From NCBI RefSeq assembly GCF_041287255.1, contig NZ_JBGGTX010000002.1:372001-436000 (forward strand): a DNA stretch of 64,000 nt, written 5' to 3'. The translations under genes and the position numbers were made by a program. This document shows positions 52,192 through 60,856 of this stretch, piece by piece; the stretch's first letter is position 1; each line of letters begins with the position of its first letter. Source of the DNA: Tamlana flava. Its GTDB lineage: Bacteria; Bacteroidota; Bacteroidia; Flavobacteriales; Flavobacteriaceae. The notes beneath the pieces were generated by a model. It was not told the origin of the DNA and did not search any database. It saw nothing but the letters and a program-made list of their open reading frames with translations.

Positions 52192-53477
52192 TTTATAAAT
52201 GGCTTTACATTATAGGTAGAAACTTTAGGAACCCGTCCTCAAAACAAATCCATCGGTTTTTAAGCAATTCGCATCATTTTTCCTTAGAAGAATTGGAGTC
52301 GTTTCAGCTTAAAAAACTAAAAGAACTGGTTAATTTTGCATATCAGCACTCCGAATATTACCGTAGAATATTTAATGAAAAAAGTATTAAGCCTTCCGAT
52401 ATCACATCCCTTTCTGACTTAAAAAAGCTGCCTATAATCACGAAACGTGAACTCATTCAGCACAATTCAGAAATACATACAGATTTTAAGTTCAAAAAAA
52501 CCTTCAAAGCCAAAACTTCTGGAACTTCGGGTGAGTCATTGGTTTTTAAAAGAAATGAGTATGCCGATTCTTTCAACCGAGCGATAATTAATCATAATTA
52601 TGGCAGTTATGGGTTAAATCCCTGGGACCGAAATGGTTATTTTTGGGGTTTCAACAAGTTGTTTTTCGACAAGTTAATAACCCAAATTTTAGATGCGTTT
52701 CAAAATCGGTTCAGGGTATTTTCCTATTCGAAAACCGAACTACTTAAGTTCATAAAAAAACTGAAATGCGCCCGCTACATTCATGGTTACTCATCAAGTA
52801 TTTACGAAACGGCCAAGGCCATAAATAATTCAAAAATTAAAAAGCCCACAAAAATAAAAATGGTTAAAGGCACTTCAGAAAAGATTTTCGATTATTATCA
52901 ACCCGAAATAATAAAGGCTTTCGGTGCAAAAATGATTAGCGAATATGGTGCTGCTGAGGCTGGTATTATTGCTTTTGAATGTCTGCAGGGAAATATGCAC
53001 ATTAACATGGAAGGTGTAATTGTTGAAGAAGTAAATAACGAAATTTTGGTAACTAACCTGCATATGCAATCGTTTCCCGTAATCCGTTATAAATTAGGTG
53101 ATTATATTAAACTGGCACCGCGTGATGTAAAATGCCCCTGTGGAAAAAATCATGTGATTTTAGATGATGTTTTAGGACGTATTGGCGAAACCGTTTTCGG
53201 ATTAAAAAACAGGTACCCGAGTTTATATTTATACTATATTTTTAAAAACCTATCGGAAAAGTATCGATTAAATTTAGAGTACCAAGTGCTTCAAAAGGAA
53301 AAAGGGCAGTTAATTTTTAATATTTCCTCAGTTTTGTTATCTATCGAAAAGCAATTATTAGTTGCCGAAATTGAACGTTATTTTAAAGACGTATCGTACA
53401 TCATAAATTCAGACACTAAATTTTTAGCTAAGAAAGGGAAAAAGAAAAGTTTTATTTCAACTATCAATGAATCATAA
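52188..53477 (+). CDS. CapK/PaaK-like adenylate-forming enzyme
   Basis: The 429-residue protein resembles phenylacetate-CoA ligase (PaaK) and its polysaccharide-locus relative CapK. The ATP loop is K-T-S-G-T-S-G-E-S at residues 109-117, then I-S-E-Y-G-A-A-E-A-G, a conserved K-C-P-C-G-K-N-H and a lid region with G-R-I-G-E. CapK members are found in capsule gene clusters but their substrate is not established; activation of a carboxylic acid for decoration of a sugar is one possibility. ATG 52188 overlaps the previous stop by four bases; an in-frame extension inside the upstream gene is rejected. It overlaps the next gene by 11 bases. Confidence 0.85.
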   Translation: MIYKWLYIIGRNFRNPSSKQIHRFLSNSHHFSLEELESFQLKKLKELVNFAYQHSEYYRRIFNEKSIKPSDITSLSDLKKLPIITKRELIQHNSEIHTDFKFKKTFKAKTSGTSGESLVFKRNEYADSFNRAIINHNYGSYGLNPWDRNGYFWGFNKLFFDKLITQILDAFQNRFRVFSYSKTELLKFIKKLKCARYIHGYSSSIYETAKAINNSKIKKPTKIKMVKGTSEKIFDYYQPEIIKAFGAKMISEYGAAEAGIIAFECLQGNMHINMEGVIVEEVNNEILVTNLHMQSFPVIRYKLGDYIKLAPRDVKCPCGKNHVILDDVLGRIGETVFGLKNRYPSLYLYYIFKNLSEKYRLNLEYQVLQKEKGQLIFNISSVLLSIEKQLLVAEIERYFKDVSYIINSDTKFLAKKGKKKSFISTINES

Positions 53478-54219
53478 CGCACCTCTTGTTTCGGTTATAA
53501 CGGCCTGCTACAATTCTGAAAAGCACATTTCAGAAGCTATTAACAGTGTGCTCAACCAAACATACCAAAATTGGGAAATGCTGCTGGTTGATGACTGCTC
53601 CTCCGATAATACGATTTTTGTAATTGAGAAATTTCAAAAAAAAGATGCGCGGATAAAACTATTCCAGTTGACCAAAAATTCGGGTGCAGGTATAACTCGA
53701 AATAAAGCCATAAAGGAGGCCCAAGGGAGGTTTATTGCTTTTTTAGATAGTGACGATAGGTGGCTGCCACAAAAGCTTGAAAGGCAAATTGATTTTATGC
53801 TGAAAAACGAGTATCGTTTATCGCACACCGCTTATGAGATTATTGAAAACAGCGGAAAATCGACTAATAAAATCATAAACCCCAAAGCTGTTTTAAACTA
53901 TCAAGATATGCTCTATTCCAATAAAATAGGGTGTTTAACTGCTATTTTCGACCAAAGTAAATTAGGGAAAGTCTATTTGCCAATTATTAGAAAACGGCAA
54001 GATTACGGTCTTTGGTTAAAAATTTTAAAAACTGGAGCGCGTGCTTATTCATTGCCAGAAGTATTGGCGCAATACCGAAAAACCGAAAATTCAATATCTC
54101 AAAATAAGCTGAAATTAATGAAATGGAACTGGAAATTATTTCGGGAAGTAGAGCATCTTTCAATTTTAAAATCCATGTACTATTTGGCCTGTAATGTAGT
54201 TATAAAATTAAAAAGTTAA
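53467..54219 (+). CDS. Family 2 glycosyltransferase
   Basis: The 250-residue cytoplasmic enzyme has the GT-A pattern V-S-V-I-T-A-C-Y-N-S-E-K, L-V-D-D-C-S-S-D-N-T, G-A-G-I-T-R-N-K-A-I and F-L-D-S-D-D-R-W-L-P-Q-K for donor/metal binding. This G-x-x-x-x-R-N-x-A-I and D-S-D-D-x-W type is common in capsule and LPS loci. Donor and linkage are unknown. It is the last gene of the polysaccharide locus; 96 bases follow before purD, with a purD promoter candidate. Confidence 0.93.
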   Translation: MNHNAPLVSVITACYNSEKHISEAINSVLNQTYQNWEMLLVDDCSSDNTIFVIEKFQKKDARIKLFQLTKNSGAGITRNKAIKEAQGRFIAFLDSDDRWLPQKLERQIDFMLKNEYRLSHTAYEIIENSGKSTNKIINPKAVLNYQDMLYSNKIGCLTAIFDQSKLGKVYLPIIRKRQDYGLWLKILKTGARAYSLPEVLAQYRKTENSISQNKLKLMKWNWKLFREVEHLSILKSMYYLACNVVIKLKS

Positions 54220-54283
54220 ATACTGGGGCGGCTTCAAAGCCAAAAAACACCTCTATCTATTAGTGGCTTAAAATAAAAGCAAT

Positions 54284-54291
54284 TATTTTTG
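54284..54291 (+). promoter_or_regulatory. Candidate -7 element for purD
   Basis: TATTTTTG matches TAnnTTTG and lies 25 bases before the purD ATG at 54316, so purD is probably transcribed separately from the polysaccharide genes. Confidence 0.4.
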
Positions 54292-54315
54292 TCCTTTCAA
54301 AAAATAAATCAGAAT

Positions 54316-55590
54316 ATGAAGATCTTAATACTTGGCTCGGGGGGAAGAGAACACACATTTGCATGGAAAATGGCACAAAGTCCAAAGTGTAAACAACTGT
54401 TTGTGGCTCCTGGTAATTCCGGTACGGCCGAAGTGGCAACCAATGTAAATATCAGCGAAACCGATTTTGATGCAATAAAAGAGTTGGTGCTGAATGAAGA
54501 TATAGAATTGGTTGTTGTAGGGCCCGAAGCACCGTTGGTAAATGGAGTTCATGATTATTTTTTAAATGACGATGCCATAAAACATGTTAAGGTTATTGGC
54601 CCTCAAAAAATAGCTGCAGAGCTTGAAGGGAGTAAGGAGTTTGCAAAAGAGTTTATGTTTCGTCATAATATTCCAACAGCGGCATACGAAAGTTTTACGG
54701 CTGAAACCGTTGAAAAAGGGTATGCATTTTTAGAAAGTTTAAACCCTCCTTATGTATTGAAAGCTGATGGTTTGGCTGCAGGAAAAGGGGTTGTTATTTT
54801 AAACGATTTAAATGAAGCTAAAGCTGAATTGAAGAGCATGTTGCTTGATGCCAAGTTTGGGGCTGCGAGCACTAAAGTGGTTATTGAAGAATTTTTGGAT
54901 GGCATTGAGTTGAGCTGCTTTGTGTTGACCGATGGTAAAAACTATAAAATCCTTCCAACAGCTAAAGATTACAAACGCATTGGTGAGGGCGACACTGGTT
55001 TAAACACTGGTGGTATGGGTGCAGTTTCTCCTGTGCCATTTGCAACTTATGAGTTCTTAAACAAAATTGAAGAGCGCATTGTAAAACCAACCATAAATGG
55101 GTTTAAAAAAGACAATCTCCCATATGTTGGTTTTGTGTTTATTGGGCTTATTAAAGTAGATAACGACGACCCAAAAGTAATTGAGTACAATGTGCGAATG
55201 GGCGACCCTGAAACCGAAGTGGTTTTTCCAAGATTAAAAAATGATTTAGTTGAAGTACTCCAAGCTATGGCTAATGGTACTTTAGATAAAATAAATATTG
55301 AAATTGATGAACGAGCGGCAACTACAGTAGTTCTCGTTTCTGGTGGATACCCTGAAGAATACGAAAAAGGTAAAGAAATTACGGGTATTGATGCTGTTAA
55401 AGATTCCATACCTTTCCACGCTGGGGCGCAATTAAAAAATGGTAAAGTGGTAACCTCTGGTGGTCGTGTTATGGCTATCACGTCATACGGAAATACGTAC
55501 CACGAGGCCTTAAAAAAATCTTACCAAAGTATAGAAAAACTACATTTTGATAAGATGAACTATCGTAAAGATATTGGATTCGATTTATAG
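54316..55590 (+). CDS. purD: Phosphoribosylamine--glycine ligase (GAR synthetase)
   Basis: The second step of purine synthesis. The 424-residue ATP-grasp enzyme starts M-K-I-L-I-L-G-S-G-G-R-E-H, the PurD hallmark. It has V-V-G-P-E-A-P-L-V, the ATP-grasp K-A-D-G-L-A-A-G-K-G-V and the D-P-E-T-E-V-V-F-P metal motif. An in-frame extension of nine residues upstream (from 54289) is not supported by the family. It overlaps by six bases, tail to tail, with the small DUF6341 gene. Confidence 0.97.
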   Translation: MKILILGSGGREHTFAWKMAQSPKCKQLFVAPGNSGTAEVATNVNISETDFDAIKELVLNEDIELVVVGPEAPLVNGVHDYFLNDDAIKHVKVIGPQKIAAELEGSKEFAKEFMFRHNIPTAAYESFTAETVEKGYAFLESLNPPYVLKADGLAAGKGVVILNDLNEAKAELKSMLLDAKFGAASTKVVIEEFLDGIELSCFVLTDGKNYKILPTAKDYKRIGEGDTGLNTGGMGAVSPVPFATYEFLNKIEERIVKPTINGFKKDNLPYVGFVFIGLIKVDNDDPKVIEYNVRMGDPETEVVFPRLKNDLVEVLQAMANGTLDKINIEIDERAATTVVLVSGGYPEEYEKGKEITGIDAVKDSIPFHAGAQLKNGKVVTSGGRVMAITSYGNTYHEALKKSYQSIEKLHFDKMNYRKDIGFDL

Positions 55591-55812
55591 GAATGAATGA
55601 GAAGATATGCTTTTATCTTCTTCATTATTGTCATTAAATCCTTTTAATTGTTTCATCCAGTAGACCATGGCTACCAAACCAATGATACTGAAAATCCAAG
55701 AAATTGCATTTGCACCAAACCAACTGTCAAGTTCTAGCACTCTTAAAGCATCAAAAGGCGCAAACAGTACATTAACAAATAAATCTTGAATGGCGTAAAA
55801 GAAATCTTTCAT
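55585..55812 (-). CDS. Small DUF6341-like membrane protein
   Basis: The 75-residue protein has an N-terminal amphipathic region, one clear membrane helix (about 38-53) and an acidic Asn/Asp/Glu tail that ends H-S-F-L. It matches my memory of DUF6341 proteins of flavobacteria, encoded between purD and DUF6427 genes. Function is unknown. It overlaps purD by six bases at the 3' ends and is divergent from the DUF6427 gene. The unusual protein composition argues for a real gene rather than a chance frame. Confidence 0.7.
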   Translation of the reverse strand: MKDFFYAIQDLFVNVLFAPFDALRVLELDSWFGANAISWIFSIIGLVAMVYWMKQLKGFNDNNEEDKSISSHSFL

Positions 55813-55885
55813 CTTGTGTTATTTTATTATTTACCAACCACTTTTTAGTTAGTATATTTACTACGCAAAAATACAAAAACGGACA

Positions 55886-56809
55886 ATGATAACAAGTTTT
55901 TTTAATAAATCTAAACCGATAAATTTTGTCATTGTATTTTTCGTTACACTTTTAGCTTTTTTAATTGCTAGAATAGAACTTAAAAATGAAGTCGTTACGG
56001 CACAATTTTTCCTAAAGCAAACTGCACTTTTTTTAATAGCGATTGTATCCATTTTGCTTTTAAACTTTATCGTCAGCAAGAACAGTTTAACCAAAAAGAA
56101 CAATTATGAAATCTTATTGTTCAGCCTTTTTTTGTTGACCATAACACAAACAACAAAGAACTCAGATATACTATTGGCCAATTTTTTTGTGCTCCTTGGG
56201 TTAAGGCGAATTGTTAGCATTCGTTCGCAAAGGGATGTAAAAAAGAAGCTTTTTGATGCTGCTTTTTGGGTTGCTGTTGCTAGCTTATTCTATTTCTGGT
56301 CTATTTTGTTTTTCATTTTAATCGTGCTATCACTTGTATTGTATTCGGATAATAATATAAGGCATTGGATTGTGCCTTTTTTAGGACTTATTACGGTTTT
56401 TGTTATTTCAGTTGGAGCATCCATTGTTCTGTATGATAGCTTTTTTGGGCTATTTAAAACCTCATTCCAAATAAGTTATGATTTTAGCAGTTATAACTCG
56501 GCTAAGTATTTGATAGCCATCACAATGCTAATTTCCTTCGGAATATGGTCTTCCATTTTTTACTTGCAGAACATAAAAAAGAAGAAAAAGGCATTTAGGG
56601 CCTCATACAAAACTGTTATTTTGGCTGCGGTTCTTGCTTTTTTTATTGTGCTAATAGTGCCTGAAAAAAAAGGAAGCGAATTTTTATTTTTATTTGCGCC
56701 ATTGGCCATAATAATAACCAATTACATAGAAATTATCCAAGAAAAATGGTTCAAGGAAATTTTTGTTTCTATGCTCATTATTGTGCCTTTTTTGCTTTTA
56801 TTGCTGTAG
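55886..56809 (+). CDS. DUF6427 family integral membrane protein
   Basis: The 307-residue protein is hydrophobic with about eight membrane helices and starts with I-T-S-F-F-N-K-S-K-P-I-N-F, which I associate with DUF6427 of Bacteroidota. There is a basic loop around R-R-I-V-S-I-R-S-Q-R-D-V-K-K-K. No enzymatic motif is recognisable. It overlaps the end of upp by 12 bases, tail to tail. Its neighbours purD and upp are both nucleotide-metabolism genes, but a functional link is only suggested by position. Confidence 0.7.
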   Translation: MITSFFNKSKPINFVIVFFVTLLAFLIARIELKNEVVTAQFFLKQTALFLIAIVSILLLNFIVSKNSLTKKNNYEILLFSLFLLTITQTTKNSDILLANFFVLLGLRRIVSIRSQRDVKKKLFDAAFWVAVASLFYFWSILFFILIVLSLVLYSDNNIRHWIVPFLGLITVFVISVGASIVLYDSFFGLFKTSFQISYDFSSYNSAKYLIAITMLISFGIWSSIFYLQNIKKKKKAFRASYKTVILAAVLAFFIVLIVPEKKGSEFLFLFAPLAIIITNYIEIIQEKWFKEIFVSMLIIVPFLLLLL

Positions 56810-57457
56810 TTTTTCACCAAAAGCTAAATCGCCAGCGTCACCAAGACCGGGAACTATATAACTATAGCTATTCAAAGTTTTGTCAATAGCTGCTATCCAT
56901 AAATGTACGTTTTCAGAGAAATTATTTTTAACAAAATCAACACCGTCTTGAGCGCCAATAACACTTACTAAATGAATTTCCTTGGGGGCGCCATAAGGCT
57001 TTAAGGCTTCAAAAGTATTTAACATTGAATGCCCAGTGGCCAGCATTGGGTCTGCCAAAACAAGTGTTTTGCCTTCCAAACTTGGGCAAGCTAAATATTC
57101 AACAATAATTTCAATTCTTTCGGGGTTGTGTTCGTGGTGTCTATATGCAGAAATAAAAGCATTGTCGGCAGCATCAAAATAATTAAGTAAACCATTATGT
57201 AAAGGTATGCCAGCTCTTAAAATGGAACACAAAACAATGCCATTTTTTGGGAGACTAATGTAAGCTTTACCCAACGGCGTTTTAATATTGGCAGAGCCAT
57301 AGTTTAGAGTTTTGCTCATTTCATAACCCAGCACTTCTCCAATACGTTCAATATTTCTTCTAAATCGCATGCGGTCTTTTTGTATTTCAATATTTCTAAT
57401 TTCAGAAATAAAGGTATTCAATATTGAGTTTTGGAGTGAAAGGTTATGAATGTGCAT
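56798..57457 (-). CDS. upp: Uracil phosphoribosyltransferase
   Basis: Salvages uracil by forming UMP from uracil and PRPP. The 219-residue cytoplasmic protein has the N-terminal M-H-I-H-N-L-S-L-Q-N-S, the G-I-V-L-C-S-I-L-R-A-G region, and the PRPP-binding D-P-M-L-A-T-G-H-S, where the usual second Gly is His, plus a C-terminal P-G-L-G-D-A-G-D-L. A longer in-frame start exists upstream (57580) but runs into the divergent DUF4254 gene and is not used. It is a single gene facing the DUF6427 gene. Confidence 0.95.
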   Translation of the reverse strand: MHIHNLSLQNSILNTFISEIRNIEIQKDRMRFRRNIERIGEVLGYEMSKTLNYGSANIKTPLGKAYISLPKNGIVLCSILRAGIPLHNGLLNYFDAADNAFISAYRHHEHNPERIEIIVEYLACPSLEGKTLVLADPMLATGHSMLNTFEALKPYGAPKEIHLVSVIGAQDGVDFVKNNFSENVHLWIAAIDKTLNSYSYIVPGLGDAGDLAFGEKLQQ

Positions 57458-57526
57458 AGTGCCAATTTTTACAATAGTAAAGTTAACTAAATATGAAGTA
57501 TATTTACAGCTTAAAATTTTATTAGC

Positions 57527-58132
57527 ATGTTTACAACTAAAGCAAACAAAATATTTCAAGACGTTATAGAAAAATATCACATTGTTAATTCGGTTGACCA
57601 GCCTTTTGAGAATGCTTACCCAGAAAGTGATTTAATAGAACATTTATTATACAGAAAATGTTGGATTGATACCGTTCAATGGCACTACGAAGATATTATT
57701 CGCGACCCACAAATAGATCCTGTTGCAGCGTTAAAACTGAAACGCCAGATTGATGCTTCAAATCAAGACAGAACGGATATGGTAGAATACATTGACAGCT
57801 ATTTTCTTGAAAAATATAAACATGTAACACCTAAAAAGAACGCCACAATCAATACCGAAAGTCCAGCTTGGGGCATTGACAGGCTATCTATTTTGGCACT
57901 AAAAATTTATCATATGAATGAAGAAGCAACAAGAAAAGATGCTTCTGATTCACACAAGGCTGCATGCCATAAGAAATTAGATGTTTTACTAGAGCAACGT
58001 GTTGATTTATCTATTGCAATAGATACCCTTTTGAGCGATATTGAAAATGGAGACAAGTACATGAAAGTTTACAAACAAATGAAAATGTATAATGATGATG
58101 AGCTAAACCCTGTACTTCGCTCTCAAAAATAA
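57527..58132 (+). CDS. DUF4254 family protein
   Basis: The 201-residue cytoplasmic protein is largely helical, with a conserved-looking W-H-Y-E-D-I-I-R-D-P pattern near residues 50-60 and an acidic/Asn-rich C-terminus. It matches the DUF4254 family, which has no known function. The GT9 transferase gene follows after 39 bases in the same direction, a pairing that suggests a link to envelope sugars. No catalytic signature is seen. The ATG at 57527 is the only plausible start. Confidence 0.8.
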   Translation: MFTTKANKIFQDVIEKYHIVNSVDQPFENAYPESDLIEHLLYRKCWIDTVQWHYEDIIRDPQIDPVAALKLKRQIDASNQDRTDMVEYIDSYFLEKYKHVTPKKNATINTESPAWGIDRLSILALKIYHMNEEATRKDASDSHKAACHKKLDVLLEQRVDLSIAIDTLLSDIENGDKYMKVYKQMKMYNDDELNPVLRSQK

Positions 58133-58171
58133 AATTCCTGTTAAAACGGGAATCTCATCTTAAGAATTTAG

Positions 58172-59191
58172 ATGTCAGAATCTAAAAAACATATCTTAGT
58201 CATTCGTTTATCAGCTATGGGCGATGTGGCGATGACGGTTCCTGTTCTACGTTCACTGACAAAGCAACATCCCGATTTAAATATAACAGTTTTAACTCGG
58301 GCTTTTTTCGCTCCTTTTTTTAGAGATATTCCAAATGTAAACGTCGCTATTGCTGAGGTAGACACAAAGCATAAAGGTGTTTTCGGACTTTACAAATTGG
58401 CTAAAGGACTTAATAAAAATAAGTTTTATGTTATTGCCGATTTGCACAATGTTTTAAGAACCAAAATTCTAAAAAAATTCTTGAGATGCAAACGGTTTAT
58501 TACTATTGATAAGGGTAGAAAAGAAAAGCAGGCATTAACGGCAGGAAAAATTTTTAAGCCTTTAAAAACAACACACCAACGCTATGCTGATGTCTTTAAA
58601 GCCCTGGGATATCCAATAGATTTATCAAATCCATCATTTCCAGATAAAGCTGTTTTAAATGAAAATCTCCAAGAATTGATTGGCGATAAAGTTGAGAAAC
58701 TTATAGGAATAGCTCCTTTTGCAGCTCACGAAGGGAAAATGTATCCCTTGGAACTCATGAAAATTGTAATTGAAAGGCTTTCAAAGAATTACAAAGTCAT
58801 CTTATTTGGAGGGGGAGAAAAAGAAGAAGCAATTTTATACGATTTACAGGGCGCATATAAAAACGTTGTCAGTATTGCTGGAAAACTGACTCTAGAGGAA
58901 GAAATGGATATAATTTCAAACTTAGATTCAATGGTTTCCATGGATTCTGGAAATGCCCATATTGCTGCAATGCTAGGAATTAAAACAATTACCATTTGGG
59001 GGGTTACACATCCGTATGCAGGTTTCGCACCGTTTAACCAACCTGAAGATTATGCCTTGTTGGCAGATAGAAATCAATTTCCAAAAATTCCAACCTCAGT
59101 TTATGGCAATAAGTATCCAGAACATTACAAAGAAGCCGCAGGAAGTGTTTCTCCTGAAAATATAATTGCTAAAATTAAGTCGGTAATTTAA
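58172..59191 (+). CDS. Family 9 glycosyltransferase (heptosyltransferase-like)
   Basis: The 339-residue GT-B enzyme begins I-L-V-I-R-L-S-A-M-G-D-V-A-M-T, the GT9 start motif, then has V-I-A-D-L-H-N-V-L-R-T-K and the C-terminal S-M-D-S-G-N-A-H-I-A-A-M-L-G with the conserved Asp-Ser-Gly-x-x-His. GT9 enzymes add heptose or related sugars to the lipopolysaccharide core on the cytoplasmic face. The sugar is not known in this lineage. It lies 39 bases after the DUF4254 gene and probably shares its transcript. Confidence 0.93.
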   Translation: MSESKKHILVIRLSAMGDVAMTVPVLRSLTKQHPDLNITVLTRAFFAPFFRDIPNVNVAIAEVDTKHKGVFGLYKLAKGLNKNKFYVIADLHNVLRTKILKKFLRCKRFITIDKGRKEKQALTAGKIFKPLKTTHQRYADVFKALGYPIDLSNPSFPDKAVLNENLQELIGDKVEKLIGIAPFAAHEGKMYPLELMKIVIERLSKNYKVILFGGGEKEEAILYDLQGAYKNVVSIAGKLTLEEEMDIISNLDSMVSMDSGNAHIAAMLGIKTITIWGVTHPYAGFAPFNQPEDYALLADRNQFPKIPTSVYGNKYPEHYKEAAGSVSPENIIAKIKSVI

Positions 59192-59241
59192 AAAACGGAA
59201 AATCTAAGCAGTCTAAAAATCTAAATATATCTAACCTCTAT

Positions 59242-60303
59242 TTACACATCATCATAATCCACCGAAATGGTTATTGTGGTTGGATGTGCCTGACAAGTTA
59301 GAATTAATCCTTCTGCCACTTCACTTTCAGTTAGAATGTTGTTTTGCCTCATTTTGGCCTCGCCCTCAGTAATTCTGGCTAAGCAACTACTACAAATACC
59401 ACCTTGACATGAATATGGCGCATCTAAGTCTTCATCTAAAGCAGCTTCAAGTATGGTTTGTTTTTGAGACATTTCAAATGTTGTGGTCTCGTCATCAACG
59501 GTAATGGTAATTTTTGTTTTCCCATCGGCAACAGTTTGCTCTTCTTCTACTTCTGCAGATTTTGCGGCCTTAAATAATTCAAAATGAATTCTGCCTTCAT
59601 CAACATCGTGGCCGGTTAAAACATCTTTTACAGTATGGATCATAGCTTCTGGGCCACACAGATAATAAGCATCAACTTCAATATGTTTGTGCTTATTTTT
59701 CATTACATAATTAACCGTGCTCTTTTCAATCCTTCCAAAAATGGAATCGTCATCTTCATCGCGCTGGCTAAACACAAACTGAATGGAAAAACGTTCTTTG
59801 TAATCGTGCTGAAGTTGCAAGAGCTCGTTTAAGAACATGGTATCTTCAGTGGTTTTGTTGCCATAAACCAAAATGACTTTACTGTAAACCTCTTCCTCTA
59901 AAGCACATTTAATAATACTTAAAATGGGGGTAATTCCACTACCGGCAGCAAATAATGCAATGTTTTTGGTTTTGGAATCGTTGGGTGTGAATGTAAATCG
60001 ACCTTTTGGCGCTGCAATTTCAAGGGTATCACCAACCTTCAAAGTATTATTGGCGTATGCCGAAAATGTGCCATCATTCACTTCTTTTACAGCAACCTTT
60101 AAATCACCACTCTTTGGCGAACTGCACAAGGAGTAATCTCTGCGTAATTCATGGCCATTAATAGTTTTTTTCACGGTAATGTATTGCCCAGCATGAAAAG
60201 AAAAGGTGTCTTTTAAATGTTCTGGAACTTCAAATAGAATACTAATGGATTTATCGGTTTCTCTTTTAATATGCTTTACGGAAAGCGTATGAAATGATGA
60301 CAT
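59242..60303 (-). CDS. PaaE-like ferredoxin-NAD(P) oxidoreductase with C-terminal 2Fe-2S domain
   Basis: The 353-residue cytoplasmic electron-transfer protein combines an FAD domain (about 1-100; R-R-D-Y-S-L-C-S for FAD), an NAD(P) domain (A-A-G-S-G-I-T-P and Y-L-C-G-P-E-A-M) and a plant-type 2Fe-2S domain (about 265-353) with ligands Cys299, Cys304, Cys307 and Cys337. This order is that of PaaE, the reductase of phenylacetyl-CoA epoxidase, and of similar flavohaem-like reductases. No paaA-D genes are near, so it may serve another oxygenase or a general role. It is divergent from the DUF2059 gene. Confidence 0.9.
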   Translation of the reverse strand: MSSFHTLSVKHIKRETDKSISILFEVPEHLKDTFSFHAGQYITVKKTINGHELRRDYSLCSSPKSGDLKVAVKEVNDGTFSAYANNTLKVGDTLEIAAPKGRFTFTPNDSKTKNIALFAAGSGITPILSIIKCALEEEVYSKVILVYGNKTTEDTMFLNELLQLQHDYKERFSIQFVFSQRDEDDDSIFGRIEKSTVNYVMKNKHKHIEVDAYYLCGPEAMIHTVKDVLTGHDVDEGRIHFELFKAAKSAEVEEEQTVADGKTKITITVDDETTTFEMSQKQTILEAALDEDLDAPYSCQGGICSSCLARITEGEAKMRQNNILTESEVAEGLILTCQAHPTTITISVDYDDV

Positions 60304-60439
60304 GTGAAATTATTTTTAGCAAAAATAGTGAAGTTGGTTTGTAAATTTTAAATTTGGTTGTAACAATTGGTTTAAAAATTTTACTAACCATTGTATTCAG
60401 AAGAAACAAACCAAACATTAACCATAAAAAACTCTTTAA

Positions 60440-60847
60440 ATGAAAAAAGTATTACTAGTATGTTTCCTTTCAGCTGCATTTTTTCTTCAGGTTGAAGCTC
60501 AAGAAAATTCAGAATTTAAAAATGAAACCATAGAGTTTTTAAAATTAACGGGGGCCGGTGCCGCTTTTGAAAATGCTATTACGCAGATTGGCACCATGGT
60601 TACAGAAGCCAATAAAGAAGCGTACACTGAAGAAGCTAAGGGCACATTGGTGGGGCTTTACGAAAAAATGGCAGAGCTTTACATGGGTGAGTTTACTCGA
60701 GAGGAAATCAAGCAACTAACCGCCTTTTACGAATCGGATTTAGGAAAAAAATTAGCGACCAAACAATTGGACTTAACACAAAAAGCTATGACATTTGGCC
60801 AAACTTGGGGCATGGAAGTACAAGGTATTGCTCAAAAGTATCAATAA
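60440..60847 (+). CDS. DUF2059 secreted protein
   Basis: The 135-residue protein has a signal peptide (hydrophobic core to about residue 20, Q-V-E-A-Q-E cleavage) and an all-helical DUF2059 domain with the F-T-R-E-E-I-K-Q-L-T-A-F-Y-E-S-D-L-G-K-K-L pattern about 82-102. It is predicted to be periplasmic. DUF2059 has no established function. The ABC permease gene follows after nine bases, so it may be part of that transport unit. Confidence 0.88.
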   Translation: MKKVLLVCFLSAAFFLQVEAQENSEFKNETIEFLKLTGAGAAFENAITQIGTMVTEANKEAYTEEAKGTLVGLYEKMAELYMGEFTREEIKQLTAFYESDLGKKLATKQLDLTQKAMTFGQTWGMEVQGIAQKYQ

Positions 60848-60856
60848 ACTTAAGAT

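Noticed and set aside
54229..54250. GGCTTCAAAGCC mini-hairpin at the end of the polysaccharide locus
   Set aside because: The stem is only about four pairs with no T run, too weak to call a terminator.
58134..58157. Small hairpin (ATTCCTGT / ACGGGAAT) between the DUF4254 and GT9 genes
   Set aside because: There is no T tract, the stem is short, and the two genes look co-transcribed.
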